The notes beneath the pieces were generated by a model. The model was not told the DNA's origin and did not search any database. It worked only from the letters and a program-made list of their open reading frames with translations. The translations under genes were made by a program, and so were the position numbers. A stretch of 64,000 nucleotides of DNA from Plenodomus lindquistii (Eukaryota; Ascomycota; Dothideomycetes; Pleosporales; Leptosphaeriaceae). Shown here one piece after another: positions 9,553 through 21,704 of this stretch (positions are counted from its first letter, which is position 1; each line of letters opens with the position of its first letter). The stretch spans positions 1,612,001-1,676,000 of the forward strand of contig JANUWI010000003.1 of assembly GCA_025504975.1 (NCBI GenBank), given 5' to 3'.

Positions 9553-12217
9553 CACCTCCTTTAGTCCCTATTAACTATACTAAGTCTTAGCGAACACCTA
9601 CTATCTATCTAGGATATGTACAATGCCTTTCCATTACCTACTTTTAGTCTATATAGAAGTCTAATAAAGCTTAGAGAGAGTGTGCTGTTGTGTTGCAAGA
9701 CGCGTGCTAGTTAGCACGTTTAAAACACGCGTAACAATTAAACTGTACTTAATACCTATAACTAATATATATAACAACAGGATGTATAATTAGCTTAAAA
9801 TAGAACTATAAATACTGTATATATATAACTACTACATTAGAGCACGCTTTATATGCTAACTATAATTTACTAGGTAAGGTTAGGTTTAAGACTATAACTA
9901 ATATCTAGCTAACTGTTTTATATATACTCTAACTCTAAGGATATTAACTAGAGTTATAGGACGCTATATACTACTAGCACGTTTGTTTTACTGCTACTAC
10001 TACTACTACTTTTAGACTTGAGTTTGCAACGTAGTAAGTCTATGCGGTCTACTACTAACTATAAGCTAAACTACTCTAATAACTTTGAGGATTTAGTAAG
10101 TACTATTTTATCTAAGCGTACTCTAACATAAAATAAGATTTAGTAATAACGTCTGTAAAGGTCTAGAGTAATAGGGAGCCTAAGTAGGTTATACTGTCTA
10201 CCTATAGTATATACTCTAGTACTAAACGTGTGTAGGAGATAGATAGAGCATCTACGCCTAGTGCACTTAAGCAAGTGCGATTGAATAGGGATATAGGTAT
10301 GTATCTATAGTAACACGTTTTGGTACTTGTATACTAATATTTATGTAGCTTTAAGCTTTTTTTTTTTATAAGACATCTATTCTAAGCGCAAGGTGTTAAA
10401 CACTAGGTCTAACTAGGTAATTTAGGTATAGAGACTTAAGAGACAAGGAACTAAACATTTACAGTCTAAAGAAGGTAAGATAATAAGGCGTGCGATAAAG
10501 CTCTTGTTATATACTATGTTTATAGAGGATAACGTAAGCTATACCTATACAGTAACTCTATGGATAGACTTTTGCAAGAGTAAGTTTAAAGCACTCTTGT
10601 TAGATAAGTAAATGGCAGCAACATTTAAGATAGAGATACTATAACAAAACCTATATAAAGACTCTGCAAGAGAAGTGCGTACCTCTACTTATATTAGATA
10701 TAACTAATAACTTTAGATATATAACGCTTTAACTAGCTTCTGTTATTATATAATAAACGCAGCTTACTCTGTAGTAGAGCGCTAGTACGGCCTTTATGCT
10801 AGTGTAACAGCATCTGTATTACTAGCTAAACTACGTAAAGGGTTTAAATTTATCTATAGTAATCTAACTAACCGCAGCACCCTATTTAAGTATTAAGCAA
10901 TAGCTAAGATGTTTACTAAGACTTAGTATCTACCTACGTTAAAGTAGAGGCTAGCAGTAAGGGACAGCGCTATAAGATAGTTTAATATACCTAGTGCAAT
11001 ATTAATAGCTTTTATAGTAGCAGCTCTAGACTTTGCTATTAGCTATTAGAGTAAAGACATAGTTAAATTATTAGCTACAGTAGACTTTGCTTAACTAGTT
11101 AGTAGGTTATAGGCTAGTTACCTAAATAATACTAATATTCTATAGGGCCTTTTACGTTAGCCTAGTTATTTTAGTTAAAAAAGGGCATGGTATAAAAGGC
11201 TAACAAATAGCTAGTAATTAAAGGACTAATAAAGGATTATTTAACTACTAGGCTAGAAGGTGTAGCAGTAAATAAGATTAAGTTAGATAGTAAACCTAAT
11301 AGTATAGAAGCTAATAAACTTGCAAGGTTACCTCTAGAGCAACGTGCTGTAGTAGAGAAGATGATAGCGGAGTAGAAGGAGGCAGAGGTAACTCTTATAG
11401 GGTTCTACTAGCAAGGCGAGCTTTCTAAAGCTAACCCTTATTTTTAATTAAGCCCGCTAATCTTTTTAGATAACTTTAACCTAGCTCTAGAGGAGTTAAG
11501 CCTGCTAATAGAGTAGCTAATGTAGGATAATAAGTGCTACTACAAGCGCTTTCTATATTTAGGCTACGTTGTAGATGTAATACTATATACTACTGCCTGT
11601 ACTAAATTATAACGCTTAATTAATACTATTGCTTGCCTACTACTATAATAGGGTTCTCTAATGCTATACATAGTAGTACTGTCTCTCTCTTATCTATAGT
11701 GTTACCTATGTAAGACTTGTAAGAGACGTGTTTAACTAATAGCGTAGTAGTTGCTATAACTAAGGTCTGTACTTTAAATAATGTAGCTAATATACGCAGA
11801 ATGAGCAAAGCTGCGTGTATAAGTAATGTAAAGAGACCTAAAGGGGTAAGCAGCGCTTCTAACTATCCTTAAAGTTACAGTATTAAGTAATGTACGTTAA
11901 CCCCTTTAGTGTACTAGGGTTGCTAGGTTTTCTTACTAGGCGCACGTGATCTGCAAGCCTAGAGTTTAATAACTTATAGTAGTGGTTTACAGTAGTGTAA
12001 TATGCTTTATAAGCGTATTGTAAGTATTATGCGTAGCAAGTATAGTGCAGGTAGTACAGGTAGTGTAAGTAGTGCCTGTAGTACCTATAGTAATTTAGGT
12101 GTCTTACGTTACCTACCCCCTCTAACCTACTACTACTAGGGATACCTAGCGCGTATATAATATACGTGTCTTTACTTGCTATACTAGACGTGTTTTACTA
12201 GTCCCTTAGCTATTGCA
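9553..12217. other. RIP-degraded repeat, not identified
   Basis: TpA-rich sequence with residual coding character on the plus strand. For example, 10610-11100 keeps one frame in which most stops fall at expected Gln positions. I could not assign the protein. It may be the other half of the element hit by the Copia insertion, or a separate element. Confidence 0.5.
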
Positions 12218-12330
12218 TACGTGAAAAAAGGCCTCGTGGGGTAAAAGTAGTAAATTAGTAACTTGCGTTACTAACTGCCTAGTTACTAGCATTCTACGTA
12301 ACTAACGCTAGCAAGCACACAGTAGAATTT
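12218..12330. repeat. Repeat end shared with 34270-34405 (opposite strand)
   Basis: This stretch contains AAGGCCTCGTGGGGTAAAAG, then AGTAGTAAATT, and ends with an AGAATTTCCTAACGTA block. The reverse complement of 34270-34405 has the same blocks in the same order with small changes. It is probably one terminus of a dispersed element whose body was here to the left. Confidence 0.6.
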
Positions 12331-14106
12331 CCTAACGTATAAATAGTATTAAAAGACTTTATAAAGCTATTATAAACGTAGCTATATAGAAAAATTTAGA
12401 AACAAATTATCTATAGAATTCTATAAACTCTAGAGAAAAGTTAATAACTATTATAGTAGTAGGTTAGACCTAGTTATAAAGTACTTTTATATTTTCTAAA
12501 TCTACTTCTATTTTTTTTATTAGTTAGAATATATTCTAAGTATCTAGTCTAAATACTATAGAATTTACTTTTTTTAATAGCTATTTATAGTTTTACTTTT
12601 TATAGTTTTTTTAATATAAGTTTAATATTCTATTAATAGCTTTTATTATTATATAAGTAAAGTAAAATATAATTTTAATAGATAATATAGAAATTATTTA
12701 AGTAATCTATAGATATATTATTAATATATTTTTAATAGATAAAAAAGCTATTATAAAAATAAACAAAAAGTACTTTATATTTATATAATCCATAGTAGGT
12801 ATAGAAAGTAGTCTATTTTATAAACTTTAAATCTATATAAATTTTATTAAAAGCTATTAAAATATTTAATTTAGTATAAATCGTAGTTTTCTATAAATAG
12901 ATTAGTTAGTTATTTGTTTTTAAAATTAAATAGACATTTTTCTAGGTAAGCTAGGTAAATTTATAGTAGTTAATATAAATATAAAGTAACTTAGTAGACT
13001 TATAGATATATAAAATAGAAAAAGTAAAAAAACTATAACTAGTTTTTATAAATCTTTTCTATAAATTTTTCTAGGTATATTTTTAAATAGGTTTTAAGTT
13101 TTTAGTATTTTATTTATATAATAAGCTAAAGTTATTAAATAAAAGTTTATTAAATATAGTAATATAGTTATATAAATAGAACTTTAGAAGTTTTTTAAAA
13201 CTAGTAAACTAAATATATTCTACTACTACTAGTAGTAAAAAAAACATTAGTTTTAAATTTAATAGTTATTTTTTTAAATATTTTTCTTATTATAACTTTT
13301 AAAAATTAACTAAATTTAATATAGGCTAGTAGTAAAAAGTTTATTTATTTTTATATTTAAATAAAATATATTAGTAGAAATAATAGTAATTTAGAAAATA
13401 GAAAGGATTTTAAAAAACTTTTAAAGTAGGTTTAGTTTTTATATTTTTAGAAAAGTATTCTATTATTAAAATACTTTAAAAATTCTATAAATATAGTTAA
13501 TTAAAAAGTATAAGCTACTAATTTTCTAATATAACTTTCTTTTCTATAGAGTATTTTAACTTTTAATATTAAAAGTAATATGTTTTTTTAGTAGTTTTTA
13601 GTAAAGTTATATAAAAATTAAAAAAGTAAAAATATAAATTTTAAAGTAAATAGTAAACTACTATTTCTAGAATTTATTTATATATAGTACAATTTTAAAC
13701 CTTTATAACTATTATATTTCTATAATTATATTCTAGGATTCTAAATGTAATTGTATATATAAATAGTTTAGAAGTTTATATTAATTAATACTTATATAAA
13801 GCTAGATATACTCTCTATTTATTACTAAATAAAAGAGTTTTTTAACTCTATTTTAATATTAAAATAATAATAAATATAATATAAAAATTAAATTTTTTTT
13901 TTTAGATATTTATATTAATAAAGAATAGGAGTTTTATACCTTCTTCTAGATTATATAGAAAAGTAGAAATTAAAAACTAGAAACTTTAAAAAAGTTTTAA
14001 AATTTTTTAATCTAATAGATTATACCTTTAATTCTAATTATAGATAGTATAATACTTTTATAACTATTTATTATCTCTTTTAGTTTTATTAATCTTGTAC
14101 TTTAAT

Positions 14107-14217
14107 AGTATTATAATATTATTTAAAATAATTTTTAGTTATTATTATTTTATATCTAGTAAGTATTATAATATTATTTAAAATAATTTTTAGTTATTAC
14201 TATTTTATATCTAGTAA
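14107..14217. repeat. Tandem duplication, 55-bp period
   Basis: Two adjacent copies beginning AGTATTATAATATTATTTAA (14107 and 14162) differ at about one base. Such high identity inside decayed DNA implies a recent local duplication. Confidence 0.85.
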
Positions 14218-15689
14218 CAGATTATTATAATCCTTTTATAATAGATAAAAACTATAGACTATTAATAAAGAATATAAATACTAGTCTAATAGGCAGCTTT
14301 ATAATATTATATATTACGTAACTAATAGCTATAATAGTATCTATTATACCTAATAGTAGATATATATAATAGCTAATAGTAGATATATATACTAGCTAAT
14401 AATAGATATAATAGCTTCTATTATAGCTATTACGCAAGTATATAGAAATATTAAAATACTTTTCTAGTAGATTATATTTAATTTACGTAGATAAGTAAGT
14501 AATATATTTAGTTATTTTAAATATACTTATTACTTTTTTTAGAAGCGTACTTTTACTATTCTAGTAATAAACTACCTCTATCTATATATAACGTCTATTT
14601 TTAAAAACTAACTTTATATTTTTTTTAATACTAGCTACTTTATATTATAGCTACTTAAAAAGATTTTTATATAGATATTTATTAAAGTAATACTCTAGCT
14701 TACTATAGTTATAATAGTTATCTAGTACTTTTTTAAAAGCTAAAATAGCTAATACTTATTATAAAAGTATTATTATAGATTATATTAAAGTTTAAAATAC
14801 TATATAAAAAATAGTTTTTCTTTATATATCTTTTTAAAAAGTATTTAAATTAGATTATATTATAGTTTTAAATTTAAATCTTAACATACTATAAAAAAAG
14901 GTTTTAGTAATAGTTTTTTTTAAATAGGTTTTTTTTCTATATTAAAAGCTATAAAGTACTCTATTATATCTAAAAAAAATTATTCTAGCTATATTTAAAA
15001 CTTTAACTAAAAATATATAGGCTAAAAGTTATTTTTATTTATATATAGTAAATCTATTTTAAATATAATATATATTTTTTTATAGAATAAATTAAAAAAA
15101 TATACTTTAAAATTAAAAAATATTTTATTTATATTTATATATAGCTATTAAAAGTATTATATACTTTAGCCTATTTATTAGTTTTAATAAAGTATCTATT
15201 AAACATATCTAGTATTAATTTTATAGAGAAAAAGTAGTTAGTTTTATTATTTAATAGGTATTAGACTTTAAAATACTTTTTAGCTAGACTAAAAGTACTA
15301 CTCTAGACTAGTAGTATAAAGGCATGCTGTAAATAGTAATAGTTACTATTAATTTTAAATTAGTTTAGTATTAAAGCTTTGTATTATCTATATATAGAGT
15401 TTTTTTAATAAATAAGTTTAGATATTAAAAAGGTACGCTTTAAATAATATAGCTTTTTAAATCTATAAAAAAAAGCTATAGAAAGTAATCTAGTTAACTA
15501 GTAATATTAATAAATCTAAAACTTTTTAGTAAAATATAGAAGTAAATTTATAAGTAGTATTAAATAGAACTTTTTTAACTAGTTTTATTTTAGTGTATAA
15601 AGCTACTAATTTAGTATATAGCTAGGCTATTATTTTTATAGTATTAGTAAAAGTTATAGTTAAAAGATTTTTTAGTTCTATTAAAGTTA

Positions 15690-16360
15690 GTTTAAATTCT
15701 ATCTAACTTTTATTATAATTTAAACTAGTAATTCTATAGAAGTTTTAATCTATAGGCTTTAGTTAACTAGAGATTTTATAAATCTAGTTTTAAAATTATT
15801 AATAGATTAATTAGCGTTAATTAAAGCTAGAATCTAGAAAGTTTTAAAGCCTAGGTAATTAAAAAATTTAAATAATTCTATTAAATAAATTTGTAATATT
15901 ATATAGGCTATAACTAGTAAAATAATAACTTTTTAATAATATAATAGTTTAAAAGTATAAAGTACTTAAAAGTAATTTAATTAGTGTAAAAGTATATAAA
16001 AGTAAATATAAATTAAAAAACTAAATAATTTATATTTTTATAGGCTTTATATAAAAAAATAAAAAAATTATACTTTTATAGTTTTAGTAAAAAAGTAAGA
16101 TATATAAAATAAAATTTAATAGTAGTTCTATACTTTTATATAGTTTTTTTTTAACTATATTAGCACGTAAGTAATAAAAAAGTAGAAATTTCTATAGAAT
16201 TTAAACCTAGTATAGTATAAAAAAGGTTTAAATAAAAGTTTATATTATTTTTTGTTTCTAATAAAATTATATAAAAATATATAGAAGTAGTTTATAAAAA
16301 AGCTTTTATAACTAAAGGTTATTATTATAATAGAATATAGATTTATTATAAATTTAGTAT
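15690..16360. repeat. Dispersed AT-rich repeat, copy 1 (copy 2 at 56830-57500)
   Basis: The words TTAGTTAACTAGAGATTTT, TATTAGCACGTA and CTATATT or ATATAGCTT/ATTTATTA occur in the same order and orientation at 56830-57500, with scattered C/T and A/G differences. This is probably a RIP-mutated retroelement fragment. Confidence 0.65.
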
Positions 16361-17197
16361 TAAAATTAAGCTAGACTTTATTATAATAAAATATAATAAT
16401 TTATAAATAATCTAACTATTTATAATAGAGGTTTTAAAGCTTTAAATAAAGCTATAATATATTTTTTATATATAACTACTAGCTATATTAGAAAGTATAA
16501 TAATAATAAATTAAAGTATAATATTTACTATTATTAAAAATAATAGTATATAGCTTTATAAAAGCTTTTATAAAAAAATTCTAGAAAAGGTTTTTTTTTA
16601 ATTTAGATTTATTAATACTTAAAAGCTTTTAACGCTAATTAATAAAACTCTAATTTAAAAAATCTAGTAGTAACTAGATAACTTTTTAATAACTTTATAA
16701 AAAAATGTATTTAGCTAGTAATAGCTTCTAGGCTAAAAAAGGTATATTAAATTAATAAAGTTATAATAATTAAAGCTAGAAAAATAGAACCTTTAACTTC
16801 TAGAAAGCTATAGCCTTTTAAATTTAATAGAAAAGTAGAGTATAGAGTATGCTAGTGTACTCTATAACTTCTAGAATATAACTAGCTTTTTAAACTATAC
16901 TTAAAAAATATATTATTAATTATTTTAATTATTATTAAAATTTTTAATATTTTATATACTTTTAATTATACTTTATATATAATAATAACTAACTTACTTA
17001 TATAGTATATTATATAAAAAAGAATTAAAAAGTATTTTTAAATAAATTAGCTTACTATTATTTTTATATACTATTATTACTTATTATATAGTACTATTAT
17101 AAGAGTCGGTTTTAGTACAGGCTTAGTAGAGTAGCTAACTTGCTTGTATAGCTAACTCGCTTGTAGAGTACGTTATTATTCTAATAATATACTTAGA

Positions 17198-19436
17198 TTA
17201 ATTACATTTGCTAAATCTAGCGTTACATCTAGTACCGCAATGCGTTGATGTTGTGCCGCAGAAACCAGACTCACCGCAACATTGGCCATTGAAGGGCCCA
17301 ATGGCACAAGTTCTCCCATTGTTCTTCGGACCGCAGCTGCCATCGAGCGTGGGGATCTTTCCAGTCATGCAAGAGTCGGAGAACGAAGTTTGGCTGGAAT
17401 CATGTCAGCGTTGTGTCCACGACATTGAAAGAGAAATTGATGGGTGACAGAGAAAAGTCCTGAACACTTACCAGCCCTGGGCGCAGTGGTTTACTGTGGA
17501 TCCGCGACTGTATTTGATCAGCTCTCGGTCAATTCTGAAGAGGAAGATCCGTGACTTACCTTCCAGTGGAAGAACAACAGCCACCGAAGGCCGATTTCGC
17601 GCAAGCTATCAAAAGTAAGTGAAGGTTCCAAGGCCTATCTCGTCGTTCGATCAGGGCAAACTTACTGTATTTTCTCGACCCTCCACATGTACTGTCCGGC
17701 GAAACGCCGCCTGGGTTGGTGTCCGACGTCGTGCACAATCCAAAGGCGCTCTGACACCCAGTGGTGCAGTGTCCAGCCGTACTGCCGCAGCTACCGAAGC
17801 TGGAACAGCAGTTTCCGAACGTACTTCCCGTACAAGTCTGTCCTTTGGAACCTCCGCAGTTACCGTCTGTTGAGATCTTGTTGCTGCCGGCCGGGCATGT
17901 ACCAAAAGAAGCCTGGCAACCAGCCGAACAGAACGCCGTTGTGCTGCCACAATATCCGGAAGCAGAACAGCAATCTCCGAAAGCGCTTCCTTTGCATGTG
18001 TAGCTGTCTGAGCCTCCACAGCTTGCGTCAGGTGATATTTTGCTTCCCCCAGAGCAAGAGCTAAACGTGCTCTGGCATCCGGTAGAACAATGGTCGGTGG
18101 TAGACGCGCAACTACCATATCTCGAACAGCAGCTCCCAAAGGTACTACCATCACACGTATAGCCGTTAGTACCGCCGCATGAGCCATCAGGTGAGACCTT
18201 GCCGTTCCCAGTGCAAGTTCCAAATCGGCTTTGGCATCCAGCCTGTCAGTGATCAGTAGTGATGCCGCAACTTCCGTACTTCGAGCAACAAGTTCCAAAG
18301 GTACTGCCAGCACAGGTATACCCCGCCGTGCCTCCGCATGAGCCGTCCGGAGAGATGTTACCGCCGGTGCAGGTAGCGAATTTACTTTGGCAACCAGCTT
18401 TACAGTATCCATCAGTACTGCCGCAGAAGCCAGAACTCGAGCAACAGTGACCTTGCGCCGAGCCTTTGCATACAAAGCCGTTCTGCCCTCCACACGTGCC
18501 ATCTAAACGTGGTTAGCAAGATGCTGAAACACGAAGGCAATCGTGGCAAGACTCACCAGGGCTCACGTCGCCAGGCTTTGTCGTTGGAGCAACCACGGCG
18601 ACTGTACAGTTTCCATATCCCGGCATGCAACCGGTACCGCAGAATCCAGCTCCCATGCCGCACTTGCCCGTACTCGCGCAGCAAATCCCCAGGCGACGTT
18701 GCAGACTTTGTTGTCATTAGTAGGGCCGCACAACCCGTCCGTGGTGTTGCCATAGTAGTAGAACGGCAAAGGCGACGCTCCTCCAGGAGCTGCGGTGGGT
18801 GGCGTGAAGGTGCAATTTCCATACTGACAGTTGCCAGTGCCGCAGAAATTCGATCCCGTGCCGCACGTACTCGTACTCTTGCCGCAGCAATCACCCCATT
18901 TGCCGCCGCACTTCTTGTCACTGGTCGCAAAGCCGCATTTGCCGTCGAGAGAGTAGGCGCTGGGGTCGTTTACGGCGCACAAACCGCCAGCGCAGGTTCC
19001 CGCGGCGCAATCTGCTCTAGAAGACGATGCTGTGAGCTTTTCTATGGTGTGATTCCTTTATGCTCAGAGGTAAATATTCTTACTTGGTGTTGCCGCACTT
19101 CCACGTTTGCGAGTTACAGCACTGTCCGCCCGAATACCCCAAGCAGGATGTGCCCGAGTCTGCCTTGCATGTACCATCCGACGAAGTCGGTGCAACATTG
19201 CCCGACACGCAATACTGCCCCCCGGCTTGAATACTAGTGCAATCCGGGTCGAGCAGCGGATTGAGAAGGAAGAACTTCTCGAGGCTGATCTCGTACTTTG
19301 TAGCCAGTTCCGTGCAGGTGTAGTACGATACCCCTGGAGGCGCGGTGGCATTGTAACGACATTGAACTTCAGCTGACACGGGCAGGATGGCTAGCAATTG
19401 CAAGAGCAAAGGCAAAGAACGGTAAAGCGACGCCAT
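17198..19436 (-). pseudogene. Secreted LysM plus ten-module CBM18 chitin-binding protein, disrupted
   Basis: Six exons fit: 19084-19436, 18557-19016, 17666-18502, 17560-17605, 17472-17507 and 17198-17393, all with GT-AG borders and CTAAC/CTGAC branch sites in several introns. Exon 1 encodes a signal peptide (M-A-S-L-Y-R-S-L then a leucine-rich core), a LysM domain (T-C-T-E-L-A-T-K-Y ... N-P-L-L-D-P-D-C) and the first CBM18. Nine more cysteine-rich CBM18 (hevein-like) modules follow, each with the C-C-S/G-x-x-G-x-C-G core. Proteins of this type bind chitin outside the cell, for wall protection or masking. Exon lengths sum to 3n+2, so one base is missing: at about 18687-18691 the third module loses frame. 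A TGA replaces an expected Cys codon at 18246-18248. It is either a pseudogene or carries two sequencing errors. Confidence 0.85.
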
Positions 19437-20059
19437 GATGCTTCTAGGTGGCTGCAGAGCATCGAGGTGGGAGGTATCGTCTATGTCTATCTACCTAAAT
19501 GCTCGTAATCCTGAGGTAGCATCTTGCTTTGGACATCGATGCTAGTATTCCTTAGTGTGAAGGTTGATGCTGATGTGCAAGGTTACATTTTAATACACGC
19601 TAGTCGCTAGGCCTACGCTAGGATTTGCGGCGCAGCCCGCGTTCCTACGTGCGGACTACTCCTCCGGAATCCTGTCAAAGTTGACCATTTTCTATAGGTA
19701 GGTATTCAGCCTATACGGAGGGACGGATCCAGGGTAGCAGAATTTGAGGGCACGTGTGGCGCGCCTCTCGTTCCTGCATACACGGACCATCTTCAGGAAT
19801 CCTGGTGAAGCATTTTCGCATGTCAGCATATCCGAGGGGATCAATCCAGGAGTAGGGGGTATAAAAATCTGAGAGCACGTTTGGAGGCAGTGATACGTTG
19901 AGATTGCAATGTTGAGTATCTCCTATCTGTCCTGACCTTTTTCCATCATCCTTGTTGTATCCCTTTCCACGTACCCTAACATAGAGTTAACCAGACTATC
20001 ATTTTTAGAGGATACCCGCCCCCCGTGCTGACCTCCGCTTTGTCGTTGGACGGGTAAGC
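19437..20059. other. Intergenic region
   Basis: GC-balanced DNA between two minus-strand genes. It should contain the promoter of the LysM-CBM18 gene (just above 19436) and the 3' region of the 216-aa gene. I see no ORF or RNA gene. Confidence 0.6.
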
Positions 20060-20710
20060 TCACTGCGAGGCATACTGTTTCTTGACCCTAGTCTCCACAT
20101 TTTCCCAAATCCAAGCACATTTCTCTCCATCACCCGCAGGGTCCTCCACAACGTTGACCGCGAATCCTTGCTGGCCAGATACTTCCCCCGTAGAGTCTCC
20201 CGTAATCATGTCAAAGAAGAAACGTGCGCGCTGTTGATTCGATGGGTCTGTTACGTCCATGCACCGCAGGAGAAGCTTGCGCAGGGGAAGTGCATAGCCA
20301 TGAACAGCCTGGATGAATTGCCGGACAGAGATCGGCTGTCCGTCTGCCTTCTCAATGAGCAATTGTGCTGGCCGTAGATGCTTTGTATCCGAATCGTGCC
20401 AGTGCCACCAGCTTTGCAGTGGTTCGATCGTGATTTCCAGGCGTGATTTTGGAGGATCCATTGCTGTCTCGTCAAGCTGTGACTTGCTGGACTCCTCGGT
20501 AAGTGGGCGCCATTGCAAAATTCCTTCGTCGTCCGGTCCAAAGACCTGTACGTCTGATGGAGAATCTAGTAGAGACCATTTCAGCTTATTGAAAATATCG
20601 TTTGGCTCTGGACCTGATGATGCTGGTGCTACTGGAGGTGGTCCGGATTGGAGCAGATGAGGTGGGATGTCGGCTGCATTCCACCGGGGAGGATACCAGT
20701 CCATGTCCAT
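20060..20710 (-). CDS. Hypothetical protein, 216 aa
   Basis: A single uninterrupted ORF from an ATG at 20710 (M-D-M-D-W-Y start). The N-terminal third is proline-rich (P-P-P-V-A-P) and disordered-looking. The remainder has a folded composition, with several Trp residues (Q-S-W-W-H-W-H) and a conserved-looking S-V-R-Q-F-I-Q-A-V-H segment followed by a basic L-R-K-L-L-L-R stretch. There is no signal peptide or membrane segment. Codon use is normal for the gene island. I do not recognise the family. It resembles the many lineage-specific fungal proteins that use a regulated-domain style layout, but no function can be given. Confidence 0.65.
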   Translation of the reverse strand: MDMDWYPPRWNAADIPPHLLQSGPPPVAPASSGPEPNDIFNKLKWSLLDSPSDVQVFGPDDEGILQWRPLTEESSKSQLDETAMDPPKSRLEITIEPLQSWWHWHDSDTKHLRPAQLLIEKADGQPISVRQFIQAVHGYALPLRKLLLRCMDVTDPSNQQRARFFFDMITGDSTGEVSGQQGFAVNVVEDPAGDGEKCAWIWENVETRVKKQYASQ

Positions 20711-21073
20711 CTGTGGTATGTTCGTGGGTATAATGCTATTCCTGGTTCAGTAGACTGGGTTTAGTGTAGGGAACAGCAAATATTGACACTTGTCAGATGT
20801 TCTCAAGTAGAGGACGAGATTGTTGGCAGGTGGAGTTGAATATGTGTCCGGCTAAAATCACAGCCCTGAAGCGAAATGAGCAGACTAAATGTGGTAAGCT
20901 TGGATGTCCACTTCTGGCCCATAACCCTGCAGGTTATTTGAGAGGCGATGTAGGGAACGCAATCCTCAAAGGCAATTTTACAGACGATCCTTCGCTCGAG
21001 GCCCAAATAGATGTCAACTTTCTGGGAACAGTATCCGAACATCTAGGGTGTTACGCTAAGGCTTGTATATATA
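20711..21073. other. Intergenic region with only ambiguous short ORFs
   Basis: Two overlapping ORFs of 80-97 codons lie on opposite strands (20797-21090 plus, 20803-21042 minus). Neither has a domain, and neither shows splice support or a strong start. I see nothing else. Confidence 0.5.
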
Positions 21074-21474
21074 GTATAGAACGTATATAACGTATATATA
21101 CACGTGGAATTTGAGGTTCTGTACTGGCCCGAATGCTACCGACCGCACGGACGTAATTTGTATGGAGAAAGTCGTGTTTGAGTCGCGTCTGTTCTCGGTA
21201 GTTAGCCATCAATATCTCACCTCAATCTACGCGACGCGTTGTCATCTATCTCACCGCAGTACTTTGCGGAGGATGAGATTGAGCAAACTGACGACGACGA
21301 AGTTGAGCCAATCAATAATGAGATGGCTATTGTGTTCGCCGATCAGGCAACTCTAGAGGCCTCAGAACATTCACTCTCTATAGACTAGACTGCCAAGAGA
21401 TATACGTTATATACACGTATGTAGTTAAACGTTTTATACATACACACGCAAAAATCGTTTCATACGTTCTATAC
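21074..21474. mobile_element. Small TIR element (MITE-like) with a coding scrap
   Basis: The left end begins GTATAGAACGTATATAACG and the reverse complement of the right end begins GTATAGAACGTATGAAACG, giving imperfect 19-bp terminal inverted repeats about 400 bp apart. Inside, 21261-21387 on the plus strand reads as an acidic C-terminal tail (F-A-E-D-E-I-E-Q-T-D-D-D-E) ending in TAG. That fits an internally deleted DNA transposon keeping the end of its transposase. No clear TSD. Confidence 0.4.
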
Positions 21475-21704
21475 AACAACCCTACGAGTATTACGGTGGA
21501 AGGCCGCATGGGCCTTATGTCGCAAGTAACCTTCCAATTCAGGAATTGACCCTCGAATAGAATCCTTGAGTTAGTGGAGCCTTGAGGAGATTGATCTCTT
21601 TGACCCGCTCAGCGCTGGTGATGGGCAGTAGTACAACATAAGACATCCCTTTGTACTGTGTTGCGGGGATACGAGATCTATTCTGCACCTCACTCACTCT
21701 TGCA

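Larger units (their letters stand above)
12331..17110. other. Extremely AT-rich block of degraded repeats
   Basis: About 4.8 kb of nearly G/C-free, TpA-rich DNA with no ORF on either strand and no RNA gene that I can see. It includes a 55-bp tandem duplication (14107-14217) and a segment (15690-16360) also found at 56830-57500. Confidence 0.75.

Noticed and set aside
20797..21090. 97-codon plus-strand ORF
   Set aside because: Overlaps an equally long minus-strand ORF; no domain, splice sites or conservation visible.
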